This document shows positions 1 through 10,702 of a DNA stretch of 64,000 bases, piece by piece. Made by a program: the position numbers and the translations under genes. Each line of letters opens with the position of its first letter. Position 1 is the first letter of the stretch. The stretch comes from Parapristionchus giblindavisi (Eukaryota; Nematoda; Chromadorea; Rhabditida; Diplogasteridae), in contig CALSFV010000035.1 in NCBI GenBank assembly GCA_943737045.1, positions 868,001-932,000 of the forward strand, in the 5' to 3' direction. Under the pieces are notes generated by a model, which saw only the letters and a program-made list of their open reading frames with translations, was not told the origin of the DNA and did not search any database.

Positions 1-111
1 ATGCATTTTCGGCAATAAAGAATTCGTGACACGCCAATATTTAATCTAAACATATCGTAGCATATACCACGTGAAAGAGCAAAAAATTCTGAATAATCTA
101 CACTTCAGTTC
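1..111 (+). repeat. Partial monomer at left edge, domain II type
   Basis: This is the last 111 bases of a unit. It begins ATGCATTTTCGGCAATAAAG, the variant otherwise seen mainly in domains II and III. It also has AACATATCG, GCAAAAAATTC and CACTTCAG, which differ from the units that start at 112. The array therefore continues to the left, and what lies there is probably domain II-type sequence. Confidence 0.95.
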
Positions 112-289
112 ATGTCAAACTGTAATCTTGTGTTGATTCCACAATGCCCAAAGTACAAAAGTAGCTTTCACTCTGATAAGACCAAAAGAATACCTGACAT
201 GAAAAATTTTCTGCTAGACCCAGCGTGTCATATACCAAACGAAAGAGCAAAAAATTCTGAGTATTTTGCAACGTTCCATGTTGAACAAC

Positions 290-306
290 GGCCGCTCCAG
301 CCGAAT
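290..306 (-). other. CENP-B-box-like 17-mer, 7 of 9 core bases (example)
   Basis: On the minus strand the sequence is ATTCGGCTGGAGCGGCC. Against the known CENP-B box NTTCGNNNNANNCGGGN it matches TTCG and CGG but has G for A and C for the last core G. It sits in the only GC-rich patch of the unit and recurs in nearly every unit. A match this good is expected roughly once per unit by chance over both strands, so binding is a weak hypothesis. Confidence 0.2.
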
Positions 307-340
307 TAACAACATTGAACCATGCATTTTTAGCATTAAA

Positions 341-346
341 GAATTC
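341..346. other. Once-per-unit EcoRI site (example)
   Basis: GAATTC occurs once per unit at offset 230-235 and is kept in nearly all units. It is lost by C>T at offset 235 (GAATTTGTG) in the units starting at 1396, 3643, 7174, 15838 and 21937, and by A>T (AGTATTC) in the unit at 47629. These losses would give dimers in a digest. Confidence 0.9.
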
Positions 347-381
347 GTGACACGCCAATATTTAATCTAAACTTATCGTAG

Positions 382-549
382 CATATACCGCGTGAAAGAG
401 CAAACAATTCTGAATAATCTACACGTCAGTTCATGTCAAACTGTAATCTTGTGTTGATTCCACAATGCCCAAAGTACAAAAGTAGCTTTCACTCTGATAA
501 GACCAAAAGAATACCTGACATGAAAAATTTTCTGCTAGACCCAGCGTGT
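382..549 (+). repeat. Half-unit A (168 bp), spanning the first and second units
   Basis: It begins CATATACC(G/A)CGTGAAAGAGC and runs to the next CATATACCAAAC. The starts of the two half-units alternate at 168 and 153 bases throughout the array, which together give 321. The exact 168-bp length of the two short units matches this half, supporting the idea that the monomer arose as a dimer of a shorter ancestral repeat. Confidence 0.85.
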
Positions 550-1395
550 CATATACCAAACGAAAGAGCAAAAAATTCTGAGTATTTTGCAACGTTCCAT
601 GTTGAACAACGGCCGCTCCAGCCGAATTAACAACATTGAACCATGCATTTTTAGCATTAAAGAATTCGTGACACGCCAATATTTAATCTAAACTTATCGT
701 AGCATATACCGCGTGAAAGAGCAAACAATTCTGAATAATCTACACGTCAGTTCATGTCAAACTGTAATCTTGTGTTGATTCCACAATGCCCAAAGTACAA
801 AAGTAGCTTTCACTCTGATAAGACCAAAAGAATACCTGACATGAAAAATTTTCTGCTAGACCCAGCGTGTCATATACCAAACGAAAGAGCAAAAAAATCT
901 GAGTATTTTGCAACGTTCCATGTTGAACAACGGCCGCTCCAGCCGAATTAACAACATTGAACCATGCATTTTTAGCATTAAAGAATTCGTGACACGCCAA
1001 TATTTAATCTAAACTTATCGTAGCATATACCGCGTGAAAGAGCAAACAATTCTGAATAATCTACACGTCAGTTCATGTCAAACTGTAATCTTGTGTTGAT
1101 TCCACAATGCCCAAAGTACAAAAGTAGCTTTCACTCTGATAAGACCAAAAGAATACCTGACATGAAAAATTTTCTGCTAGACCCAGCGTGTCATATACCA
1201 AACGAAAGAGCAAAAAATTCTGAGTATTTTGCAACGTTCCATGTTGAACAACGGCCGCTCCAGCCGAATTAACAACATTGAACCATGCATTTTTAGCATT
1301 AAAGAATTCGTGACACGCCAATATTTAATCTAAACTTATCGTAGCATATACCGCGTGAAAGAGCAAACAATTCTGAATAATCTACACGTCAGTTC

Positions 1396-2037
1396 ATGTC
1401 AAACTGTAATCTTGTGTTGATTCCACAATGCCCAAAGTACAAAAGTAGCTTTCACTCTGATAAGACCAAAAGAATACCTGACATGAAAAATTTTCTGCTA
1501 GACCCAGCGTGTCATATACCAAACGAAAGAGCAAAAAATTCTGAGTATTTTGCAACGTTCCATGTTGAACAACGGCCGCTCCAGCCGAATTAACAACATT
1601 GAACCATGCATTTTTAGCATTAAAGAATTTGTGACACGCCAATATTTAATCTAAACTTATCGTAGCATATACCGCGTGAAAGAGCAAACAATTCTGAATA
1701 ATCTACACGTCAGTTCATGTCAAACTGTAATCTTGTGTTGATTCCACAATGCCCAAAGTACAAAAGTAGCTTTCACTCTGATAAGACCAAAAGAATACCT
1801 GACATGAAAAATTTTCTGCTAGACCCAGCGTGTCATATACCAAACGAAAGAGCAAAAAAATCTGAGTATTTTGCAACGTTCCATGTTGAACAACGGCCGC
1901 TCCAGCCGAATTAACAACATTGAACCATGCATTTTTAGCATTAAAGAATTCGTGACACGCCAATATTTAATCTAAACTTATCGTAGCATATACCACGTGA
2001 AAGAGCAAACAATTCTGAATAATCTACACGTCAGTTC
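1396..2037 (+). repeat. Two-unit marker block (EcoRI-less unit then offset-144 unit), copy 1
   Basis: A unit with GAATTTGTG is followed by one with GCAAAAAAATCTG and CCACGTG. The same ordered pair occurs at 3643-4284 and 15838-16479. The first two copies are 2,247 bases (7 units) apart. The linked order indicates block copying and not repeated mutation. Confidence 0.8.
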
Positions 2038-3642
2038 ATGTCAAACTGTAATCTTGTGTTGATTCCACAATGCCCAAAGTACAAAAGTAGCTTTCACTCT
2101 GATAAGACCAAAAGAATACCTGACATGAAAAATTTTCTGCTAGACCCAGCGTGTCATATACCAAACGAAAGAGCAAAAAATTCTGAGTATTTTGCAACGT
2201 TCCATGTTGAACAACGGCCGCTCCAGCCGAATTAACAACATTGAACCATGCATTTTTAGCATTAAAGAATTCGTGACACGCCAATATTTAATCTAAACTT
2301 ATCGTAGCATATACCGCGTGAAAGAGCAAACAATTCTGAATAATCTACACGTCAGTTCATGTCAAACTGTAATCTTGTGTTGATTCCACAATGCCCAAAG
2401 TACAAAAGTAGCTTTCACTCTGATAAGACCAAAAGAATACCTGACATGAAAAATTTTCTGCTAGACCCAGCGTGTCATATACCAAACGAAAGAGCAAAAA
2501 ATTCTGAGTATTTTGCAACGTTCCATGTTGAACAACGGCCGCTCCAGCCGAATTAACAACATTGAACCATGCATTTTTAGCATTAAAGAATTCGTGACAC
2601 GCCAATATTTAATCTAAACTTATCGTAGCATATACCGCGTGAAAGAGCAAACAATTCTGAATAATCTACACGTCAGTTCATGTCAAACTGTAATCTTGTG
2701 TTGATTCCACAATGCCCAAAGTACAAAAGTAGCTTTCACTCTGATAAGACCAAAAGAATACCTGACATGAAAAATTTTCTGCTAGACCCAGCGTGTCATA
2801 TACCAAACGAAAGAGCAAAAAATTCTGAGTATTTTGCAACGTTCCATGTTGAACAACGGCCGCTCCAGCCGAATTAACAACATTGAACCATGCATTTTTA
2901 GCATTAAAGAATTCGTGACACGCCAATATTTAATCTAAACTTATCGTAGCATATACCGCGTGAAAGAGCAAACAATTCTGAATAATCTACACGTCAGTTC
3001 ATGTCAAACTGTAATCTTGTGTTGATTCCACAATGCCCAAAGTACAAAAGTAGCTTTCACTCTGATAAGACCAAAAGAATACCTGACATGAAAAATTTTC
3101 TGCTAGACCCAGCGTGTCATATACCAAACGAAAGAGCAAAAAATTCTGAGTATTTTGCAACGTTCCATGTTGAACAACGGCCGCTCCAGCCGAATTAACA
3201 ACATTGAACCATGCATTTTTAGCATTAAAGAATTCGTGACACGCCAATATTTAATCTAAACTTATCGTAGCATATACCGCGTGAAAGAGCAAACAATTCT
3301 GAATAATCTACACGTCAGTTCATGTCAAACTGTAATCTTGTGTTGATTCCACAATGCCCAAAGTACAAAAGTAGCTTTCACTCTGATAAGACCAAAAGAA
3401 TACCTGACATGAAAAATTTTCTGCTAGACCCAGCGTGTCATATACCAAACGAAAGAGCAAAAAATTCTGAGTATTTTGCAACGTTCCATGTTGAACAACG
3501 GCCGCTCCAGCCGAATTAACAACATTGAACCATGCATTTTTAGCATTAAAGAATTCGTGACACGCCAATATTTAATCTAAACTTATCGTAGCATATACCG
3601 CGTGAAAGAGCAAACAATTCTGAATAATCTACACGTCAGTTC

Positions 3643-4284
3643 ATGTCAAACTGTAATCTTGTGTTGATTCCACAATGCCCAAAGTACAAAAGTAGCTTTC
3701 ACTCTGATAAGACCAAAAGAATACCTGACATGAAAAATTTTCTGCTAGACCCAGCGTGTCATATACCAAACGAAAGAGCAAAAAATTCTGAGTATTTTGC
3801 AACGTTCCATGTTGAACAACGGCCGCTCCAGCCGAATTAACAACATTGAACCATGCATTTTTAGCATTAAAGAATTTGTGACACGCCAATATTTAATCTA
3901 AACTTATCGTAGCATATACCGCGTGAAAGAGCAAACAATTCTGAATAATCTACACGTCAGTTCATGTCAAACTGTAATCTTGTGTTGATTCCACAATGCC
4001 CAAAGTACAAAAGTAGCTTTCACTCTGATAAGACCAAAAGAATACCTGACATGAAAAATTTTCTGCTAGACCCAGCGTGTCATATACCAAACGAAAGAGC
4101 AAAAAAATCTGAGTATTTTGCAACGTTCCATGTTGAACAACGGCCGCTCCAGCCGAATTAACAACATTGAACCATGCATTTTTAGCATTAAAGAATTCGT
4201 GACACGCCAATATTTAATCTAAACTTATCGTAGCATATACCACGTGAAAGAGCAAACAATTCTGAATAATCTACACGTCAGTTC
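3643..4284 (+). repeat. Two-unit marker block, copy 2
   Basis: This has the same ordered pair of marked units as 1396-2037. Here it lies four units upstream of the switch to domain II (unit 4927), the same distance as copy 3 is from the unit at 17122. Confidence 0.8.
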
Positions 4285-5512
4285 ATGTCAAACTGTAATC
4301 TTGTGTTGATTCCACAATGCCCAAAGTACAAAAGTAGCTTTCACTCTGATAAGACCAAAAGAATACCTGACATGAAAAATTTTCTGCTAGACCCAGCGTG
4401 TCATATACCAAACGAAAGAGCAAAAAATTCTGAGTATTTTGCAACGTTCCATGTTGAACAACGGCCGATCCAGCCGAATTAACAACATTGAACCATGCAT
4501 TTTTAGCATTAAAGAATTCGTGATACGCCAATATTTAATCTAAACTTATCGTAGCATATACCGCGTGAAAGAGCAAACAATTCTGAATAATCTACACGTC
4601 AGTTCATGTCAAACTGTAATCTTGTGTTGATTCCACAATGCCCAAAGTACAAAAGTAGCTTTCACTCTGATAAGACCAAAAGAATACCTGACATGAAAAA
4701 TTTTCTGCTAGACCCAGCGTGTCATATACCAAACGAAAGAGCAAAAAAATCTGAGTATTTTGCAACGTTCCATGTTGAACAACGGCCGCTCCAGCCGAAT
4801 TAACAACATTGAACCATGCATTTTTAGCATTAAAGAATTCGTGACACGCCAATATTTAATCTAAACTTATCGTAGCATATACCGCGTGAAAGAGCAAACA
4901 ATTCTGAATAATCTACACGTCAGTTCATGTCAAACTGTAATCTTGTGTTGATTCCACAATGCCCAAAGTACAAAAGTAGCTTTCACTCTGATAAGACCAA
5001 AAGAATACCTGACATGAAAAATTTTCTGCTAGACCCAGCGTGTCATATACCAAACGAAAGAGCAAAAAATTCTGAGTATTTTGCAACGTTCCATGTTGAA
5101 CAACGGCCGCTCCAGCCGAATTAACAAAATTGAATTATGCATTTTCGGCAATAAAGAATTCGTGACACGCCACTATTTAATCTAAACATATCGTAGCATA
5201 TACCACGTGAAAGAGCAAAAAATTCTGAATAATCTACACTTCAGTTCATGTCAAACTGTAATCTTGTGTTGATTCCACAATGCCCAAAGTACAAAAGTAG
5301 CTTTCACTCTGATAAGACCAAAAGAACACCTGACATGAAAAATTTTCTGCTAGACCCAGCATGTCATATACCAAACGAAAGAGCAAAAAATTCTGAGTAT
5401 TTTGCAACGTTCCATGTTGAACAACGGCCGCTCCAGCCGAATTAACAACATTGAACCATGCATTTTTAGCATTAAAGAATTCGTGACACGCCAATATTTA
5501 ATCTAAACTTAT

Positions 5513-5528
5513 CGTGGCATATACCACG
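5513..5528. other. Short inverted repeat CGTGG-CATATA-CCACG (example)
   Basis: Perfect 5-base arms flank a 6-base centre at the start of half-unit A. The repeat is perfect only in units with G at offset 269 and A at offset 279, which are domain II units. Domain I units (CGTAG..CCGCG) and domain IV units (CGTAG..CCACG) have an imperfect version. The E-box palindrome CACGTG overlaps the right arm. No function is evident. Confidence 0.5.
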
Positions 5529-6531
5529 TGAAAGAGCAAAAAATTCTGAATAATCTACACTTCAGTTCATGTCAAACTGTAATCTTGTGTTGATTCCACA
5601 ATGCCCAAAGTACAAAAGTAGCTTTCACTCTGATAAGACCAAAAGAATACCTGACATGAAAAATTTTCTGCTAGACCCAGCGTGTCATATACCAAACGAA
5701 AGAGCAAAAAATTCTGAGTATTTTGCAACGTTCCATGTTGAACAACGGCCGCTCCAGCCGAATTAACAAAATTGAATTATGCATTTTCGGCAATAAAGAA
5801 TTCGTGACACGCCAATATTTAATCTAAACATATCGTAGCATATACCACGTGAAAGAGCAAAAAATTCTGAATAATCTACACTTCAGTTCATGTCAAACTG
5901 TAATCTTGTGTTGATTCCACAATGCCCAAAGTACAAAAGTAGCTTTCACTCTGATAAGACCAAAAGAACACCTGACATGAAAAATTTTCTGCTAGACCCA
6001 GCATGTCATATACCAAACGAAAGAGCAAAAAATTCTGAGTATTTTGCAACGTTCCATGTTGAACAACGGCCGCTCCAGCCGAATTAACAACATTGAACCA
6101 TGCATTTTTAGCATTAAAGAATTCGTGACACGCCAATATTTAATCTAAACTTATCGTAGCATATACCGCGTGAAAGAGCAAACAATTCTGAATAATCTAC
6201 ACGTCAGTTCATGTCAAACTGTAATCTTGTGTTGATTCCACAATGCCCAAAGTACAAAAGTAGCTTTCACTCTGATAAGACCAAAAGAATACCTGACATG
6301 AAAAATTTTCTGCTAGACCCAGCGTGTCATATACCAAACGAAAGAGCAAAAAATTCTGAGTATTTTGCAACGTTCCATGTTGAACAACGGCCGCTCCAGC
6401 CGAATTAACAACATTGAACCATGCATTTTTAGCATTAAAGAATTCGTGACACGCCAATATTTAATCTAAACTTATCGTAGCATATACCGCGTGAAAGAGC
6501 AAACAATTCTGAATAATCTACACGTCAGTTC

Positions 6532-8457
6532 ATGTCAAACTGTAATCTTGTGTTGATTCCACAATGCCCAAAGTACAAAAGTAGCTTTCACTCTGATAAG
6601 ACCAAAAGAATACCTGACATGAAAAATTTTCTGCTAGACCCAGCGTGTCATATACCAAACGAAAGAGCAAAAAATTCTGAGTATTTTGCAACGTTCCATG
6701 TTGAACAACGGCCGCTCCAGCCGAATTAACAAAATTGAATTATGCATTTTCGGCAATAAAGAATTCGTGACACGCCACTATTTAATCTAAACATATCGTA
6801 GCATATACCACGTGAAAGAGCAAAAAAATCTGAATAATCTACACTTCAGTTCATGTCAAACTGTAATCTTGTGTTGATTCCACAATGCCCAAAGTACAAA
6901 AGTAGCTTTCACTCTGATAAGACCAAAAGAACACCTGACATGAAAAATTTTCTGCTAGACCCAGCATGTCATATACCAAACGAAAGAGCAAAAAATTCTG
7001 AGTATTTTGCAACGTTCCATGTTGAACAACGGCCGCTCCAGCCGAATTAACAACATTGAACCATGCATTTTTAGCATTAAAGAATTCGTGACACGCCAAT
7101 ATTTAATCTAAACTTATCGTGGCATATACCACGTGAAAGAGCAAAAAATTCTGAATAATCTACACTTCAGTTCATGTCAAACTGTAATCTTGTGTTGATT
7201 CCACAATGCCCAAAGTACAAAAGTAGCTTTCACTCTGATAAGACCAAAAGAATACCTGACATGAAAAATTTTCTGCTAGACCCAGCGTGTCATATACCAA
7301 ACGAAAGAGCAAAAAATTCTGAGTATTTTGCAACGTTCCATGTTGAACAACGGCCGCTCCAGCCGAATTAACAAAATTGAATTATGCATTTTCGGCAATA
7401 AAGAATTTGTGACACGCCAATATTTAATCTAAACATATCGTAGCATATACCACGTGAAAGAGCAAAAAATTCTGAATAATCTACACTTCAGTTCATGTCA
7501 AACTGTAATCTTGTGTTGATTCCACAATGCCCAAAGTACAAAAGTAGCTTTCACTCTGATAAGACCAAAAGAACACCTGACATGAAAAATTTTCTGCTAG
7601 ACCCAGCATGTCATATACCAAACGAAAGAGCAAAAAATTCTGAGTATTTTGCAACGTTCCATGTTGAACAACGGCCGCTCCAGCCGAATTAACAACATTG
7701 AACCATGCATTTTTAGCATTAAAGAATTCGTGACACGCCAATATTTAATCTAAACTTATCGTGGCATATACCACGTGAAAGAGCAAAAAATTCTGAATAA
7801 TCTACACTTCAGTTCATGTCAAACTGTAATCTTGTGTTGATTCCACAATGCCCAAAGTACAACAGTAGCTTTCACTCTGATAAGACCAAAAGAATACCTG
7901 ACATGAAAAATTTTCTGCTAGACCCAGCGTGTCATATACCAAACGAAAGAGCAAAAAATTCTGAGTATTTTGCAACGTTCCATGTTGAACAACGGCCACT
8001 TCAGCCGAATTAACAAAATTGAATTATGCATTTTCGGCAATAAAGAATTCGTGACACGCCAATATTTAATCTAAACTTATCGTAGCATATACCACGTGAA
8101 AGAGCAAAAAATTCTGAATAATCTACACTTCAGTTCATGTCAAACTGTAATCTTGTGTTGATTCCACAATGCCCAAAGTACAAAAGTAGCTTTCACTCTG
8201 ATAAGACCAAAAGAATACCTGACATGAAAAATTTTCTGCTAGACCCAGCGTGTCATATACCAAACGAAAGAGCAAAAAATTCTGAGTATTTTGCAACGTT
8301 CCATGTTGAACAACGGCCGCTCCAGCCGAATTAACAAAATTGAATTATGCATTTTCGGCAATAAAGAATTCGTGACACGCCAATATTTAATCTAAACATA
8401 TCGTAGCATATACCACGTGAAAGAGCAAAAAATTCTGAATAATCTACACTTCAGTTC
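6532..8457 (+). repeat. Six-unit block, copy 1 (second copy at 17122-19047)
   Basis: The ordered types are CGGC unit with CCACTATTT, AACACC unit, CGGC unit, AACACC unit, CGGCCACTTCAG unit, CGGC unit. The same order recurs 10,590 bases downstream. That distance is 33 units minus 3 bases, and the three missing bases are the three 320-bp units in between. Private changes in this copy include CAAAAAAATCTGAATAATC near 6,825, loss of EcoRI in unit 7174 and AACAGTAGC in unit 7816. Confidence 0.82.
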
Positions 8458-9098
8458 ATGTCAAACTGTAATCTTGTGTTGATTCCACAATGCCCAAAGT
8501 ACAAAAGTAGCTTTCACTCTGATAAGACCAAAAGAACACCTGACATGAAAAATTTTCTGCTAGACCCAGCATGTCATATACCAAACGAAAGAGCAAAAAA
8601 TTCTGAGTATTTTGCAACGTTCCATGTTGAACAACGGCCGCTCCAGCCGAATTAACAACATTGAACCATGCATTTTTAGCATTAAAGAATTCGTGACACG
8701 CCAATATTTAATCTAAACTTATCGGGCATATACCACGTGAAAGAGCAAAAAATTCTGAATAATCTACACTTCAGTTCATGTCAAACTGTAATCTTGTGCT
8801 GATTCCACAAAGCCCAAAATACAAAAGTAGCTTTCACTCTGATAAGACCAAAAGAATACCTGACATGAAAAATTTTCTGCTAGACCCAGCGTGTCATATA
8901 CCAAACGAAAGAGCAAAAAATTCTGAGTATTGTGCAACGTTCCATGTTGAACAACGGCCGCTCCAGCCGAATTAACAACATTGAACCATGCATTTTTAGC
9001 ATTAAAGAATTCGTGACACGCCAATATTTAATCTAAACATATCGTAGCATATACCACGTGAAAGAGCAAAAAATTCTGAATAATCTACACTTCAGTTC

Positions 9099-10060
9099 AT
9101 GTCAAACTGTAATCTTGTGTTGATTCCACAATGCCCAAAGTACAAAAGTAGCTTTCACTCTGATAAGACCAAAAGAACACCTGACATGAAAAATTTTCTG
9201 CTAGACCCAGCATGTCATATACCAAACGAAAGAGCAAAAAATTCTGAGTATTTTGCAACGTTCCATGTTGAACAACGGCCGCTCCAGCCGAATTAACAAC
9301 ATTGAACCATGCATTTTTAGCATTAAAGAATTCGTGACACGCCAATATTTAATCTAAACTTATCGGGCATATACCACGTGAAAGAGCAAAAAATTCTGAA
9401 TAATCTACACTTCAGTTCATGTCAAACTGTAATCTTGTGCTGATTCCACAAAGCCCAAAATACAAAAGTAGCTTTCACTCTGATAAGACCAAAAGAATAC
9501 CTGACATGAAAAATTTTCTGCTAGACCCAGCGTGTCATATACCAAACGAAAGAGCAAAAAATTCTGAGTATTTTGCAACGTTCCATGTTGAACAACGGCC
9601 GCTCCAGCCGAATTAACAACATTGAACCATGCATTTTTAGCATTAAAGAATTCGTGACACGCCAATATTTAATCTAAACTTATCGTGGCATATACCACGT
9701 GAAAGAGCAAAAAATTCTGAATAATCTACACGTCAGTTCATGTTAAACTGTAATCTTGTGTTGATTCCACAATGCCCAAAGTACAAAAGTAGCTTTCACT
9801 CTGATAAGACCAAAAGAATACCTGACATGAAAAATTTTCTGCTAGACCCAGCGTGTCATATACCAAACGAAAGAGCAAAAAATTCTGAGTATTTTGCAAC
9901 GTTCCATGTTGAACAACGGCCGCTCCAGCCGAATTAACAACATTGAACCATGCATTTTTAGCATTAAAGAATTCGTGACACGCCAATATTTAATCTAAAC
10001 TTATCGTAGCATATACCGCGTGAAAGAGCAAACAATTCTGAATAATCTACACGTCAGTTC
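9099..10060 (+). repeat. Three-unit block (962 bp), copy 1
   Basis: The order is an AACACC/GCATGTC unit with the one-base deletion ATCGGGCAT, a unit with GTGCTGATTCC and CACAAAGCCCAAAATAC, and a unit with ATGTTAAAC. All three recur in order at 10703-11664, spaced 1,604 bases apart. The first two types also occur at 8458-9098, so part of the block exists three times. Confidence 0.85.
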
Positions 10061-10702
10061 ATGTCAAACTGTAATCTTGTGTTGATTCCACAATGCCCAA
10101 AGTACAAAAGTAGCTTTCACTCTGATAAGACCAAAAGAATACCTGACATGAAAAATTTTCTGCTAGACCCAGCGTGTCATATACCAAACGAAAGAGCAAA
10201 AAAATCTGAGTATTTTGCAACGTTCCATGTTGAACAACGGCCGCTCCAGCCGAATTAACAACATTGAACCATGCATTTTTAGCATTAAAGAATTCGTGAC
10301 ACGCCAATATTTAATCTAAACTTATCGTAGCATATACCACGTGAAAGAGCAAAAAATTCTGAATAATCTACACGTCAGTTCATGTCAAACTGTAATCTTG
10401 TGTTGATTCCACAATGCCCAAAGTACAAAAGTAGCTTTCACTCTGATAAGACCAAAAGAATACCTGACATGAAAAATTTTCTGCTAGACCCAGCGTGTCA
10501 TATACCAAACGAAAGAGCAAAAAATTCTGAGTATTTTGCAACGTTCCATGTTGAACAACGGCCGCTCCAGCCGAATTAACAAAATTGAATTATGCATTTT
10601 CGGCAATAAAGAATTCGTGACACGCCAATATTTAATCTAAACATATCGTAGCATATACCACGTGAAAGAGCAAAAAATTCTGAATAATCTACACTTCAGT
10701 TC

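Larger units (their letters stand above)
229..381 (+). repeat. Half-unit B (153 bp) of the reference monomer
   Basis: It begins CATATACCAAACGAAAGAGC and continues with A-tract and TTCTGAG. The first ~34 bases align closely with half-unit A (CATATACC, GAAAGAGC, the A-tract, TTCTGA). Weaker matches follow: GTTCCATGT against GTTCATGT, a shared TAGC within the AT-rich middle, and CTAAAC..CGTAGCATATACC against CTAGAC..CGTGTCATATACC at the end. This half contains the GC-rich patch and the EcoRI site. The alignment was made by eye, so the full-length homology is an inference; the first 34 bases are plain. Confidence 0.85.
112..432 (+). repeat. Reference monomer (first full unit) and variant map
   Basis: This 321-base unit is used here as the coordinate frame, with offset 1 = position 112. 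Informative offsets are: 19 (G, C or T), 34 and 42 (T>A and G>A, linked), 36 (C>T), 40 (A>T), 62 (C>A, CTATGAT), 70 (A>G, AAGGCC), 72 (C>G, AAGACG), 80 with 114 (T>C and G>A, linked), 144 (T>A), 146 (C>T), 162 (G>C), 183 with 186 (G>A and C>T, linked), 202/209/210/220/221/225 (linked CGGCAATAAAG haplotype), 204 (T>A), 235 (C>T, loses EcoRI), 244/249/250/253/257 (linked domain IV haplotype), 262, 269, 279, 294 and 314. The only GC-rich patch is about offsets 178-193 (ACGGCCGCTCCAGCCG); the rest is AT-rich with several A-tracts. Confidence 0.95.
112..5125 (+). repeat. Domain I, first block: homogeneous units
   Basis: About 15.6 units carry GCAAACAATTC (offset 294 C), CACGTCAG (offset 314 G) and mostly CCGCGTG (offset 279 G). 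Many neighbours look identical, for example those starting at 2038, 2359, 2680 and 3001 (the 2038 unit was followed most closely). Recurrent variants are T>A at 144 (units 754, 1717, 3964, 4606) and loss of EcoRI (units 1396, 3643). The unit at 4285 has private changes: CGGCCGATC in the GC patch and GTGATACG. The block ends inside the unit starting at 4927, which switches to the CGGCAATAAAG haplotype near 5,126. It holds no gene. Confidence 0.9.

Noticed and set aside
201..210. Phased A-tract DNA bending
   Set aside because: A-tracts are present at about 157, 184, 202 and 249 in the reference unit, but their spacing is not a consistent multiple of the helical turn, so curvature cannot be claimed by eye.
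112..309. 65-residue open frame on the plus strand in most units
   Set aside because: Same reasoning as for the minus-strand frame. Variants include lost start codons, frameshifts and non-synonymous changes, with no sign of selection for protein sequence.
110..358. 82-residue open frame on the minus strand repeated in most units, with 61-, 75-, 80- and 97-residue forms
   Set aside because: It recurs only because the units are copies. Indels shift it in several units, start and stop vary, and the variants change amino acids freely. The longer 97-residue form arises from the GTCAATGCTTTATCG substitutions removing a stop. No known domain is visible.
343..359. Second CENP-B-box-like site around ATTCGTGACACGCCAAT on the plus strand
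   Set aside because: It matches only 6 of 9 core bases and lacks the terminal GGG, below what chance readily gives in a unit of this length.
5790..5800. Polyadenylation signal AATAAA in CGGCAATAAAG units (ATTAAA in the others)
   Set aside because: A six-base AT-rich motif in AT-rich DNA with no transcript or gene upstream has no support as a signal.
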